From the NCBI RefSeq assembly GCF_002367995.1, contig NZ_AP018207.1:6874583-6938582 (forward strand): 64,000 nt of DNA. Direction: 5' to 3'. Every line of letters begins with the position of its first letter. The first letter of the stretch is position 1. A program made the translations under genes and the position numbers. The stretch comes from Calothrix brevissima NIES-22. Lineage in GTDB: Bacteria; Cyanobacteriota; Cyanobacteriia; Cyanobacteriales; Nostocaceae. Of this stretch, positions 9,108-18,736 are shown piece after piece. Below the pieces are notes generated by a model, which ran no database searches, was not told where the DNA came from, and worked only from the letters and a program-made list of their open reading frames with translations.

Positions 9108-10037
9108 ATGAATGATTTTTGGCGATTATTTCTAAGTGCGATCGCAGTTTTTACCTTCACTTTTTGCACGCACGCTGCCAACGCTGCACCATTATCTCAC
9201 ACCCAAACTACAACCCAAACTACAGCCAGGGAATTTTTTGAGTTAGGGGTAAATGAGATTCAGCATGGTGATTATCAACAAGCGATCGCGAATTTAAACC
9301 AAGCAATTAAACTGCAAGGCGATTTTCATCAAGCTTATAGCGATCGCTGTTTGGCATATCTCCACTTACAACAATACCATCAGGCGATCGCAGATTGTAC
9401 GGTAGCCATCAATTTATCACCGACAAACGCCCAAGCTTATCTCAATCGGGGATTAGCAAACTACAGACAACAAGATTATCCCGCAGCCATAGCCGATTAC
9501 GAACAAGCGATCGCACTTCAGCCTCATGAATTTCGTGCATACTATAATCTAGCTCTAGCCTATGCAGCTACAGGTGATTATTCCCAGGCCATAGCTGATT
9601 ATAATTTAGCCCTGAGTCAAATTCCTACTTCAACCCCTGTAGTACTTGCAGATATCTATAATGACAGAGGTTTAGCGCAGTTAGAGTTGCAAGATATTGA
9701 AGGGGCGATGGCTGATTTTACTATGGCAATTAAGCTTGATGCTAAAGATGACAGAGCTTACTTTAACCGAGGTTGCGCTTGCGGGAGAAAAGGCGATAAC
9801 TTTGGGGCGTTGCGGGATTTTTCCCACGTTATTCGCCTCAATCCCAGTAATGGTATGGCTTATGTAAATCGCGGTGTAGCTCGCTATCAACTAGGGTATT
9901 ATCAAGGAGCGATCGCGGATTTACAAACAGCATCAGATTTCTTTGATCATCGGGGAGAGAAGCAAGCTTATGAAAAAGCTTTAACTCTACTCAAAACCAT
10001 GCAAAAACAAATGCCATCAGTCGCAGAAATTGGGTAA
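9108..10037 (+). CDS. Secreted tetratricopeptide repeat protein
   Basis: TPR proteins are protein-protein interaction scaffolds. Starting at ATG 9108, the product has 309 residues: a signal peptide (MNDFWRLFLSAIAVFTFTF, with cleavage likely after ANA near residue 26), then about six TPR units from residue 45 to the end with the usual A..DYxxAI signatures (YQQAIANLNQAIKL, YPAAIADYEQAIAL, YSQAIADYNLALSQ, IEGAMADFTMAIKL). It probably acts in the periplasm or lumen. An upstream in-frame ATG at 9048 would add a segment (NYELRITNYELVN) encoded by the intergenic repeat AATTACGAATTACG, so that start is rejected. No partner gene is nearby; the specific role is unknown. Confidence 0.85.
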   Translation: MNDFWRLFLSAIAVFTFTFCTHAANAAPLSHTQTTTQTTAREFFELGVNEIQHGDYQQAIANLNQAIKLQGDFHQAYSDRCLAYLHLQQYHQAIADCTVAINLSPTNAQAYLNRGLANYRQQDYPAAIADYEQAIALQPHEFRAYYNLALAYAATGDYSQAIADYNLALSQIPTSTPVVLADIYNDRGLAQLELQDIEGAMADFTMAIKLDAKDDRAYFNRGCACGRKGDNFGALRDFSHVIRLNPSNGMAYVNRGVARYQLGYYQGAIADLQTASDFFDHRGEKQAYEKALTLLKTMQKQMPSVAEIG

Positions 10038-10115
10038 CAAGGAAACAGCTAAAGGAAGCAGAGAAAATAAAGAAGATAGTAACGCACTGCTTCCCCCATG
10101 CTTTATAGCTAATGC

Positions 10116-10817
10116 TCAATTTTGGCTAAACACAAAATCTTGATCCTTACCTACTAGTTTCAAGTGACAAGCCGCACAAGCATTAGTCTTTCCTGGCGCA
10201 CCGGTTGGCCAATATGTTTGATCGGGTTGATAACCAATATACTCCCACTCACCACTACGATTTTCAAGATAATCAACCCCAAAACCTTTTTCCTTACGTT
10301 GGACATAAATTGCTGCTAGGGCTTCTCTAATAAATTGCCCTTTTTCATCTTTCACAACATTGCCTTGTGAGTCTTGTTTCGCTCGGTAAATTTCCATAAC
10401 GAATATACTGCCGTAAGGAAAAGGTTCTCCTAGCTTGGCAGACACCGCAAGATTATTTCCACAAATCACGCGCACTTGATTACTGTCTGGTTTATCAACT
10501 ACATAGATTAATTTGTAGTTATTTTGATAGTTGTTTGGCATTCCTACTCTATCTATTTTCGGCGCAGGAGCCGATTGTGGTACAGCTGGTGCTGGTGGTT
10601 TACTTAGAGCATTGGGATCTGGCGGTTCAAGTAAGCGGGGAATTGCTGAACAAGGTGGTAAAGCCGACACCTCCTGCGCCTGAGATAAAGAATTTGATGG
10701 GTACATAGTGATTGATAGTATCTGCGCTAACAAAAAGCTAATAATGCATGTGCTTAGTATTACTAGGCTTTTTACCCATTGCTTACGTAGATATTTAATC
10801 TTGAATAAATACTGCAT
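10116..10817 (-). CDS. Cytochrome P460-like haem protein
   Basis: The protein has 233 residues: an N-terminal membrane or signal anchor (VKSLVILSTCIISFLLAQIL, about 15-34), a Pro/Ala-rich linker (about 60-88), and a C-terminal domain resembling cytochrome P460. The domain features are YGSIFVMEIYRAK, a long hairpin with DEKGQ, WEYIGYQPDQTYWP and one c-type haem site CAACH (214-218). Known P460 proteins oxidise hydroxylamine or NO, or bind NO, using a cross-linked haem; the cross-linking Lys cannot be assigned by eye. It is probably periplasmic or lumenal. It is divergent from a Rieske gene 368 bp away, suggesting shared regulation. The substrate is unknown. Confidence 0.8.
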   Translation of the reverse strand: MQYLFKIKYLRKQWVKSLVILSTCIISFLLAQILSITMYPSNSLSQAQEVSALPPCSAIPRLLEPPDPNALSKPPAPAVPQSAPAPKIDRVGMPNNYQNNYKLIYVVDKPDSNQVRVICGNNLAVSAKLGEPFPYGSIFVMEIYRAKQDSQGNVVKDEKGQFIREALAAIYVQRKEKGFGVDYLENRSGEWEYIGYQPDQTYWPTGAPGKTNACAACHLKLVGKDQDFVFSQN

Positions 10818-11185
10818 ATAAAATTGTGAGTCACAAGTAATTGGGCAAATTAATCTATATTAGGAATACAATCCCAATTACTACAAGCTCATATTAATAG
10901 AGATACTTGAGTTTGATCAACAAAACTTTCTTACATTTTAATTAAATAATTTTTATTAAAAATAGCAGTAATTATGACTAGATTCTAGAGATTACTATAT
11001 ACTTGTCTATAAATAATTGTGCGTTGCTCAATTTTACTCAAAATATCACTTTACAGTCAGTAATACTGAGAAGAATTGCCGATCGACCAGATGTTTACTT
11101 AGATAAATAAGTTGATAGTCAATAAAATCAGAATACTGACTGTGAAATCACAAATTTCTCTAATTGCTAGATTATTGCACCAAAT
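10818..11185. other. Divergent promoter region P460-like / Rieske genes
   Basis: 368 bp of AT-rich DNA without ORFs or tandem arrays, between two divergently transcribed redox genes. It must contain both promoters. No regulator site could be assigned with confidence. Confidence 0.4.
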
Positions 11186-11611
11186 ATGAAACGTCGTGAT
11201 TTTATCCATTGGGTAGGTTTAACTTGGTTAGCTACTTCACTACCCATAGTCATTGCTGCCTTATGTAAACCAACTAGAGCCGGAACATCTGCTGAACCTA
11301 GCGATTGGCAAACAGTAGGTACTGGGGTTCAACTAGATGAAACTGGCCAATTATTGGTGGAAAATTCACCGCTTGGTTCTGTTTTAATCATTGGCACATC
11401 TAAAAGTGAAAAATTAATAGCTGTTGACCCAACTTGTACCCATAAAGGATGTACCGTAACCTGGAAACCTGAAGGGCAAAAATTTACTTGTCCCTGTCAC
11501 TCAGCAGAATTTGCTGTTGATGGTAAGGTACAAAAAGGCCCAGCTAAAAAACCCCTCAAAACTTACATTGCTAAAATTGAAAGAAATTCTGTAATGGTAA
11601 AATCAACCTAG
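11186..11611 (+). CDS. Tat-exported Rieske [2Fe-2S] protein
   Basis: A small Rieske iron-sulfur protein of 141 residues. The N-terminus MKRRDFIHWVGLTWLATSLP has a twin-arginine signal (RRDF) and hydrophobic stretch, so it is folded before export to the periplasm or lumen. The cluster ligands are intact: CTHKGC (84-89) and CPCHS (102-106), including both cysteines that form the disulfide in high-potential Rieske proteins. It is shorter than PetC (179 residues, also in this window) and lacks its Gly-rich hinge, so it is not the b6f subunit. The divergent P460-like haem gene suggests a joint redox function, which is inference only. Confidence 0.85.
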   Translation: MKRRDFIHWVGLTWLATSLPIVIAALCKPTRAGTSAEPSDWQTVGTGVQLDETGQLLVENSPLGSVLIIGTSKSEKLIAVDPTCTHKGCTVTWKPEGQKFTCPCHSAEFAVDGKVQKGPAKKPLKTYIAKIERNSVMVKST

Positions 11612-11889
11612 ACAATATATTAATAATGGCTGGGTTTAAGTTGATCCTGTACAAGATACCTACAAAACTCCCAGCCAATTAATGCATATAGCCATCCTAT
11701 TTGATATCTAAATACAAGTCAGACAGGGAGGATAAGGAAGATAGATATTTGTGAATAATTGAGGAATGCTATGAGGAAAATGGATTACAACATGATTTAA
11801 TAATAGCAAAGTAATTGCATAAAAACATCATTGTTGGGGCAATATGATGAGATTTTGAGCCTCAATCATCAAATATAAAAGTATTATTT

Positions 11890-13068
11890 ATGACTAAAGT
11901 TATCGGTTTAATTAGCGGTACATCTGTAGATGGGATAGACGCTGCTGTAGTAGAAATTACTGGACGAGAGTTAGATTTAAAAGTTGAGTTACTTGCTGGT
12001 GCAACATATCCCTATCCCCCAGAACTGCGGGAGAAAATCTTGGCATTGTGTGCGGGAGAAGCCATTTCAATGGCAGAATTAGCACAAATCGATGATGCGA
12101 TCGCTTTTGCGTTTGCGCAAGCTGCCGAAAATATTCAAATTGGTCATCAGGCAGCTAGTTTAATTGGTTCTCACGGTCAAACAGTTTACCACCGACCACC
12201 CTGCCTCGACTCCGCTCGGCGACCTGGAGCAGGGAAAAATTCTGGTTTGGGTTACACTTTGCAACTTGGACGCGGTGCATTAATTGCCCATGTAACCGGA
12301 ATCACAACGGTAAGTAACTTTCGTGTTGCGGATATTGCCATTGGTGGACATGGTGCGCCTTTAGTGCCGCGAGTGGATGCTTATTTGCTCAGTCATCCCC
12401 AAGAAGCAAGGTGTATCCAAAATATCGGTGGGATTGGTAATGTTGCTTATATACCACCGCGCCGCGATAATTGGTTAGAAAAAATGCGCGGCTGGGATAC
12501 AGGCCCGGGAAATAGCTTGTTAGATTTAGCTGTAGAACATTTGACTAATGGTGCTAAAACTTACGATGAAAATGGGCAGTTAGCAGCAATTGGCACACCT
12601 TGTCAGCCGTTAGTAGAACAATGGCTAGCCCAAGATTACTTTCAATTACCACCACCGAAATCCACTGGTAGAGAATTATTTGGTGTTGCTTATTTGCAGC
12701 AGTGTTTACAAGATGCTGAAGCCTACCAACTCACCGCAGCCGATATTATGGCAACCCTAACAGAACTCACAGCCGCTTCAATAGTTCATAGTTATCGCAC
12801 CTTTTTACCCCAACTACCCGATCGCGTTTTGTTATGTGGTGGTGGTAGCCGCAACCTTTATTTAAAACAGCGCTTACAGTTTTTATTACCATCTATACCC
12901 GTAGAAACCACAGATGAAGCTGGTGTGAGTGCAGATTTTAAAGAAGCGATCGCCTTTGCAGTGTTAGCTTATTGGCGACAATTAGACATTCCCGGAAACC
13001 TCCCCAGCGCTACAGGCGCACCCAAAGAAGTACTTTTAGGAGAAATTAATATTGGGCATAGGGCATAG
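11890..13068 (+). CDS. anmK: Anhydro-N-acetylmuramic acid kinase
   Basis: AnmK phosphorylates and opens 1,6-anhydro-MurNAc from peptidoglycan turnover, giving MurNAc-6-phosphate. The 392-residue protein starts [19 protein letters not shown], containing the family motif GTSxDG at residues 10-15. SHGQTVYH, the [20 protein letters not shown]-type segment, GWDTGPGN and the ATP-binding LLCGGGSRN follow. The length is typical (about 370-390). The last codons (ending NIGHRA) are written in the intergenic repeat TTGGGCAT-type sequence that runs on to 13095, so the C-terminal tail has been replaced or extended by repeat DNA. No other recycling gene is adjacent. Confidence 0.93.
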   Translation: MTKVIGLISGTSVDGIDAAVVEITGRELDLKVELLAGATYPYPPELREKILALCAGEAISMAELAQIDDAIAFAFAQAAENIQIGHQAASLIGSHGQTVYHRPPCLDSARRPGAGKNSGLGYTLQLGRGALIAHVTGITTVSNFRVADIAIGGHGAPLVPRVDAYLLSHPQEARCIQNIGGIGNVAYIPPRRDNWLEKMRGWDTGPGNSLLDLAVEHLTNGAKTYDENGQLAAIGTPCQPLVEQWLAQDYFQLPPPKSTGRELFGVAYLQQCLQDAEAYQLTAADIMATLTELTAASIVHSYRTFLPQLPDRVLLCGGGSRNLYLKQRLQFLLPSIPVETTDEAGVSADFKEAIAFAVLAYWRQLDIPGNLPSATGAPKEVLLGEINIGHRA

Positions 13069-13096
13069 AGCATTGGGCATTGGGCATTGGGCATAA
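13055..13096. repeat. (ATTGGGC)n-type repeat overlapping the anmK 3' end
   Basis: Tandem GGGCATA / GGGCATT units that start inside the last codons of anmK and continue past the stop. Related GCCCCAT / GCCCAAT strings occur at 18705-18735 and 27868-27900. Confidence 0.7.
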
Positions 13097-13160
13097 TGTA
13101 GGGTTTCCCCGCCCATTGCTATGCAGCAGCCAAATGCTGAGTTAAGATTAGCACTGCAAA

Positions 13161-13715
13161 TTGCTGAAGGCTATACTTGGATTTATTGACCGCCTGACAT
13201 TTGCGCCTGTCATATATATATTTAGTGTCTTGGCGGTATTCGAGCGAGACAAGGAACATAACAAGGTGGCTCATACTTTTTTAATGCAACCCGGACGTTG
13301 GACATTACAAGGAAGTTGGCTAGAACGCAATAGTATGCCGATTAATGTCAAGGGTATGATTTTGGTGGCTTGGAATCGGGATAATTGGTTTACGATGGCG
13401 ACAAAGCTAATATTTCCAAATAGCGATCGCTCAGACATTTCTTTGCAGTATAAAGGACGCTTAGATAATGGAGAGCGTCAGTATACTTTTTTATTGCAAC
13501 ATAATACCTTAGGACAAGTAGAAGGCGAAGGTTTGATTGGAGTATCAACCATTGTGCAGCGTTATTGGGCACTAAACGATCGCCAACGTCGTAGCGGATT
13601 TGAAACCCTGCATCAATTATCAGATGATTCCTACTATTTAAGTAGTGCTATTCTTGCTGGTCATTTTCTCAACAGTACAATCGAAGCCAGTCTAGAACGA
13701 CAGGCGGCAAAATGA
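13161..13715 (+). CDS. Conserved hypothetical protein, phycobiliprotein-lyase-like in layout
   Basis: Not firmly recognised. The start shown is a TTG at 13161, just after an in-frame TAG at 13149, giving 184 residues with a hydrophobic N-terminal stretch (LTFAPVIYIFSVLAVF). An ATG at 13284 (MQPGRWTLQGSW) would give 143 residues and may be the real start. The core has alternating beta-strand-like segments: GRWTLQGSWLER, KGMILVAWNRDNWFTMATKLIF, DISLQYKGRLDNGERQYTFLLQ, VEGEGLIGVSTIVQRYW. These recall a lipocalin-type barrel as in CpcS/CpeS-like or DUF-type cyanobacterial proteins. That similarity is an impression, not an assignment. Confidence 0.55.
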   Translation: MLKAILGFIDRLTFAPVIYIFSVLAVFERDKEHNKVAHTFLMQPGRWTLQGSWLERNSMPINVKGMILVAWNRDNWFTMATKLIFPNSDRSDISLQYKGRLDNGERQYTFLLQHNTLGQVEGEGLIGVSTIVQRYWALNDRQRRSGFETLHQLSDDSYYLSSAILAGHFLNSTIEASLERQAAK

Positions 13716-14096
13716 TATTGCATCAATTGTAGAGACGCGATTCATCGCGTCTGTTGACTGCCAAATACCAAATATTTGATAATTCCCCTATTTTTCCGTA
13801 AAAAAACTGAGTAAAAACACACATACAATAAAAAACTGGTACTTATACTGACGATTTTCTCCCAATAGGTTTTTATATTGTGGCAACAGCCATTTTTTGG
13901 CTAATTTTCCATTTTTACTCTGCCCTGTACTATACGTAAAAATACAAATAGTACAACGAAATTTTGGTACGTTAGGCTACGCCATAACCAGCCATAAGCA
14001 TACTGCAGATACTAATACATATACTAATTTCTAATTTCACAACTTAAATAGGATTGCTAGATCTGTGGGTTCCGTAAAGGAAGGAAAATCGTATTC
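13716..14096. other. Intergenic region upstream of the NRPS gene
   Basis: 381 bp. It contains a small HIP-like hairpin (AGACGCGAT / ATCGCGTCT, 13733-13752) and AT-rich DNA leading to the NRPS. A purine-rich AAAGGAAGGAAAA at about 14077-14089 can serve as the NRPS ribosome-binding site. No gene was seen. Confidence 0.45.
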
Positions 14097-17000
14097 ATGA
14101 AAACAGTTGATGAGTTGTTGTTAGAGCTACGCTATCTTAACGTAAAGCTCTGGACAGAGGGCAACAGCCTACGCTATGAAGCCGTTAGAGAGAATCTCTC
14201 TCCTAAGCTGCTAGCTCAACTGCGAGAGCAAGAAGCAGAAATAGTCGCCATCCTGCAGCAGTCTGAGAGTGATTCGTACAATTTATTAGCAGCAACCACA
14301 TGTTTTTATGGACTATCTCACGGACAGTTAGCTCTATGGTTCATCTACCAAATAGCACCAGACAGTGTTGCTAACAATATTTATCTTGTAGCACGAATTA
14401 ACTCAGATGTAGATTTAGCAGCTTGGAGAAAAGTATGGCAAAAAATTCTCAATCGCCATACAATTCTGCGGACTACTTATACAATTCGTAATGGTCAACC
14501 AGTACAACAAATTAACTCTCATCAAGAAGTTAATGTAGAGGTAATAAATGCTTCTACTTGGTGTGAAGCAGATTTAAAGGCACAAATTCATTTAGCCACA
14601 AATGTTATTTTTGACCTGGAATCCGGGCCAGTATTAAAGGTCAAGTTATTTAACAATAATCCCCAAGGAAATATTCAATTAATTATCATGCACCACATAG
14701 CTGGGGATATGTGGTCTTTAGATTTGCTACTCGAAGAATTTGAGATTTTATACTCTGCTGAAATTAATCCGGAATCATTAGATTCTGTGAGTCTACCTTT
14801 TCCCAAATATCAATATACAGATTATGTTCGCTGGCAAAATGAGATGCTAGCAAATACTCAAGATAAACTTTGGGCATATTGGCAAGAACAGCTAGCAGGT
14901 GAATTACCAAATTTAAATTGGCCTGGTATTCATTCTCATCCCCGCAAACAAACTTATCGGGGAGATAGCATCATCTTTAAATTAGATGCAGAATTAATTA
15001 ACCAAATCAAACAGCTAGCGAAAACTCAAAGAGCCTCCCTTTATACCATTACACTGGCAGCATTTGTAGCTTTACTTTACCGCTATACAGGCGAAGAAGA
15101 AATTCTGTTAGGAGCGCCAATGGTAGGTAGGACTGTCAGGAAAGATTTTCAAAAAGTTGTAGGTCACTTTACTAACATCTCTGTCTTACGCTGTTATTTA
15201 CCTGATAACCCGACTTTTAAAGAATTGCTTAACCAAGTACGTAGTCTAGTAATTGAAGCAATTAAGCATCAGGAAGTGCCTTTCTCATTATTAGTGGAAA
15301 AATTAAATAATGAGCGCGATCGCACTCGCTTTCCTCTCATTTCTACCTGCTTTACTTGGCATAAACATTGTCACTTTTATGATGCAAAATATCCCATAAA
15401 TTCAGCCCTGAATATAGAAGTATTATCAGAGTTAGGAGTGCAAAGAGGCGGAATATTTGACATTAATTTGAAAATCATCGAATCAAATAGTGATTTTTAT
15501 TTGGCTTGGGAATATAGCACTGATTTGTTTGACTCAGAGATGATGACTAATATGCACAGTCATTATCAAAATTTATTAGGAGAAATTTTCACCAATCCAG
15601 AGCAAAAACTGCGAGATTTACCTTTATTAACAGCCAAGGAAAGACATAAATTATTAGCAGAATGTACTCCTCACTCTACAGAATATCCTCAAGATAAGTG
15701 CATTCATGAACTATTTACCCAGCAGGTAAAACTGACACCCGATGCTGTGGCTGTAGTTTTTGCAGAACAACAACTCACATATCAACAATTAAATCAACTA
15801 GCCAATCAACTAGCCCATTACTTAAAATCTCTGGGCGTACAGTCAGGAACCCTAGTAGGTATTTGTGTAGAATCTTCTCTGTGGAAAGTTATCGGACTTT
15901 TGGGAATTCTCAAAGCCGGGGGTGCTTATTTACCTCTAGATCCCAGCGCTTCTCAAGGAAATTTGGGATTAATTTTAGAAGCAACTCAAATATCATTTCT
16001 GCTAACGCAAACACATTTACTAGCAAATATACCTCCGCAACTAGCAGATCTAATTTGCTTAGTCACAGAAGCAGATATTATCGACCAATCACCCCAAGAA
16101 AATCCTACAGTACCAGTAACATCAGCAAATCTGGCTTATGTCATCTATCAAACTGGTGCTAATAGTCAACTAAAAGGTGTGAGCATTACCCATCGTAGTG
16201 TAGTCAATTTGGTCATCGGGAATAATTATGCCAACTTCAGTAACGCAGAAGTTATTCTCCAATTAGCTCCCATAATTTTTGATGAAGCAACTCTAGAAAT
16301 TTGGGGTAGCTTACTTAATGGTGGGCGTTTAATTATGCTTCCTAAGCATACACCTAGCTTGCTAGAGTTAGCCCAAGCTATCAGCCAAAATCGGGTAACA
16401 ACTATATGGCTGAGAGGCGAATTATTTCAGTTGATGGTAGATAAAAAACTAGCAGAATTAACTCAGTTAAAGCAAGTTTTAATTACAGATGTCATATCTG
16501 TTGCTCATGTGAAAAAACTGCTGCAAGCTGCGCCAAAATTAAATCTGATTAATGTTTATTCGGTCAGTGAAAATGCATCTGTAACTTGTTATTATCCAAT
16601 CACAAAGACATCTGATATTGATACGACTATTCCTATTGGTCGTCCTATTGATAATACACAAATCTATTTGCTTGATGCTCAATTACAACCAGTACCGATG
16701 GGTATCCCAGGGGAACTATACATTGGTGGCGATGGGCTAGCAACAGGTTACTACCAAAATCCAGAGTTAACAGCAACAGTTTTTATTCCCCATCCATTTA
16801 ACTCTCAAGCTGGTGCAACTTTATATAAAACTGGTGAATTCGCCCGTTATTTAGCTAATGGCAATATTGAGTTGTTGTCACCAATTCATCAGCAAGGGAA
16901 AATTCGCAGTTATCAGAGTCAAAATGCCAAAGCAAATCATAATTTAGAGCCAGAACATCAAGAGCATAAATTTATTCCCCCAAGAACGCCAACTGAAGCT

Positions 17001-18560
17001 GTAATTGCTGATATTATTGCCAGCATTTTAGGTAAAGAAGAGATTGGCGTTCACGACAACTTTTTTGTTATGGGTGGTAATTCTCTGTTAGCGATGCAAG
17101 TTATTTTCCGATTGCGCCAAGCTTATCAGGTGACACTTCCTTGGCGATGTATGTTTGAAGCGCCTACAGTAGCTGAACTAGAAAAGTTAATTACCAGTTA
17201 TCGCCAAACTGATTTAGGACAAACAGTACCGACAATTACTCCCGTTTCAGCAGGACAAACAGAGTTTCCTTTATCTTTTGCCCAATCTAGGCTGTGGCTG
17301 TTCGATCAGTTGCTAGGCAAAAATGCTATTTACAATATGCCTTTGGCAATGCGCATTGCTGGTAATTTAAATATTCCGGCTCTAGAGTCCAGTATCCGCG
17401 AAATTGTCCAACGTCACGCCAGCTTGCGGACTAACTTTCAGGTAGTTAAGGGTTTAACAGTACAGGTAATTAATCTTACTCCCACTGTCAACCTACATAT
17501 TATCAATTTACAGAATTCTCCAGACCCAGAAAACACAGCACATCAACTCGCGAAAATCGAAGCCCATATACCTTTTGACTTAGCTGGCGATGCGTTGATT
17601 CGTACTAAGTTGTTACAATTACCGCAACAAGAATATGTACTATTACTGACTTTACATCATATTGTTTGCGATCGCTGGTCGCTAGCAATTCTCCGCCAAG
17701 AATTGTCTAGTTTGTATGCAGCTTACTGTGCAGGCGATACATCACCATTACCAGATTTGCCAATTCAGTATGTAGACTATACTCTATGGCAGTGGGATTT
17801 ATTGACCACACCAGTATTACAACGACAAATTAAGTACTGGAATCGACAATTAGCCAGCGTGCGCAAGTTACAAGAAATACCTACAGACAAACCCCGAAAA
17901 TTACCGCCAAAATTCAAGGGTAGTAGCTTGCATTGTGATATTGATGTCGAGTTGTGGGAAAAATTAAAAACCCTAAGTCAGACAGCAGATGTGACAATGT
18001 TTATGACATTGCTAACGGCATTTGTGACTTTACTATATCGCTACAGCGATCGCGAAGATATTCTCATTGGTTCTACTGTTCCTAACCGCCAGCAAAATAC
18101 CCAAAACCTGATTGGCTTATTCGCTAATATTTTGGTATTGCGGATTCACATTCAAGAACATCTCAGTTTTAGCGAACTACTCAAGCAAGTCAAGCAAGTC
18201 GTGACTGGTGCTGATGCGAATCAAGAGGTTCCCTTTGAGCAACTCTTAAATAATGTACTGCCCGAAAATCCTCTCAGCCAAAATCCCTTGCAAGTCATGT
18301 TTAATTTAGAAACTGCGCCGCAAATTTGGCAACTACCAGGATTAACTGTCACCCCGATAATTACAGAGTCAACTACAGCCAAGTGCGATTTAACTTTATC
18401 CATCGCAGAAACTACCACCGGATTTAAAACTACTTGGGAATACAACAGCGATTTATTTGAGCGTCAGACGATTGTAGCGATGATGGAAAACTTTCAAAGT
18501 ATTTTAGCGAATATGGCGATCGCACCACAGCAGACAGTGGGAGAAATTCCCAGGATTTAG
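14097..18560 (+). CDS. Orphan non-ribosomal peptide synthetase, TubC-C-A(degenerate)-PCP-C
   Basis: A single NRPS of 1487 residues. An N-terminal TubC-type docking domain (1-55) is followed by condensation domain 1 with HHIAGD (199-204). The adenylation domain has A1 LTYQQLNQLAN (about 560), A2 LKAGGAYLPLDP, A3 LAYVIYQTGANSQLKG (679-694), A6 GELYIGGDGLATGYY (872) and A7 YKTGEFARYL (about 909). The carrier domain is NFFVMGGNSLLAM with the phosphopantetheine Ser at 996, and condensation domain 2 has HHIVCD (1187-1192). The adenylation domain looks dead: the A3 phosphate loop has lost its Ser/Thr/Gly pattern, A5 reads NVYSVSENA instead of NxYGPTE, and A7 has Glu for Asp. Only about 85 residues separate A7 from the carrier Ser, where about 160 is usual, so A8-A10 with the catalytic Lys are missing. 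There is no thioesterase, MbtH-like or PPTase gene nearby. The gene is open throughout with ordinary codon use, so it seems maintained. Confidence 0.88.
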   Translation: MKTVDELLLELRYLNVKLWTEGNSLRYEAVRENLSPKLLAQLREQEAEIVAILQQSESDSYNLLAATTCFYGLSHGQLALWFIYQIAPDSVANNIYLVARINSDVDLAAWRKVWQKILNRHTILRTTYTIRNGQPVQQINSHQEVNVEVINASTWCEADLKAQIHLATNVIFDLESGPVLKVKLFNNNPQGNIQLIIMHHIAGDMWSLDLLLEEFEILYSAEINPESLDSVSLPFPKYQYTDYVRWQNEMLANTQDKLWAYWQEQLAGELPNLNWPGIHSHPRKQTYRGDSIIFKLDAELINQIKQLAKTQRASLYTITLAAFVALLYRYTGEEEILLGAPMVGRTVRKDFQKVVGHFTNISVLRCYLPDNPTFKELLNQVRSLVIEAIKHQEVPFSLLVEKLNNERDRTRFPLISTCFTWHKHCHFYDAKYPINSALNIEVLSELGVQRGGIFDINLKIIESNSDFYLAWEYSTDLFDSEMMTNMHSHYQNLLGEIFTNPEQKLRDLPLLTAKERHKLLAECTPHSTEYPQDKCIHELFTQQVKLTPDAVAVVFAEQQLTYQQLNQLANQLAHYLKSLGVQSGTLVGICVESSLWKVIGLLGILKAGGAYLPLDPSASQGNLGLILEATQISFLLTQTHLLANIPPQLADLICLVTEADIIDQSPQENPTVPVTSANLAYVIYQTGANSQLKGVSITHRSVVNLVIGNNYANFSNAEVILQLAPIIFDEATLEIWGSLLNGGRLIMLPKHTPSLLELAQAISQNRVTTIWLRGELFQLMVDKKLAELTQLKQVLITDVISVAHVKKLLQAAPKLNLINVYSVSENASVTCYYPITKTSDIDTTIPIGRPIDNTQIYLLDAQLQPVPMGIPGELYIGGDGLATGYYQNPELTATVFIPHPFNSQAGATLYKTGEFARYLANGNIELLSPIHQQGKIRSYQSQNAKANHNLEPEHQEHKFIPPRTPTEAVIADIIASILGKEEIGVHDNFFVMGGNSLLAMQVIFRLRQAYQVTLPWRCMFEAPTVAELEKLITSYRQTDLGQTVPTITPVSAGQTEFPLSFAQSRLWLFDQLLGKNAIYNMPLAMRIAGNLNIPALESSIREIVQRHASLRTNFQVVKGLTVQVINLTPTVNLHIINLQNSPDPENTAHQLAKIEAHIPFDLAGDALIRTKLLQLPQQEYVLLLTLHHIVCDRWSLAILRQELSSLYAAYCAGDTSPLPDLPIQYVDYTLWQWDLLTTPVLQRQIKYWNRQLASVRKLQEIPTDKPRKLPPKFKGSSLHCDIDVELWEKLKTLSQTADVTMFMTLLTAFVTLLYRYSDREDILIGSTVPNRQQNTQNLIGLFANILVLRIHIQEHLSFSELLKQVKQVVTGADANQEVPFEQLLNNVLPENPLSQNPLQVMFNLETAPQIWQLPGLTVTPIITESTTAKCDLTLSIAETTTGFKTTWEYNSDLFERQTIVAMMENFQSILANMAIAPQQTVGEIPRI

Positions 18561-18564
18561 AGCA

Positions 18565-18735
18565 GAGGAGGGGGCAGGGAGACAAGGGAAAGGGGACAAG
18601 GGAGACAAGGAGGACAAGGAGGAAAATCAATGACCATTGACTATTGACCATTGACTCTTGACTATTGACCATTGACTCTTGACTATTGACTCTTGACTCT
18701 TGAGCAATGCCCCATGCCCCATGCCCCATGCCCAA
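18565..18735. repeat. Composite intergenic repeats between convergent genes
   Basis: Three families in series: GGACAAGG-type purine repeats (18590-18625, inverse of those at 39-78 and 8062-8115), TTGACTATTGACC heptamers (18630-18700), and three copies of GCCCCAT (18706-18730). They fill the gap between the NRPS stop and the stop of the convergent PmbA-like gene. Confidence 0.8.
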
Positions 18736-18736
18736 T

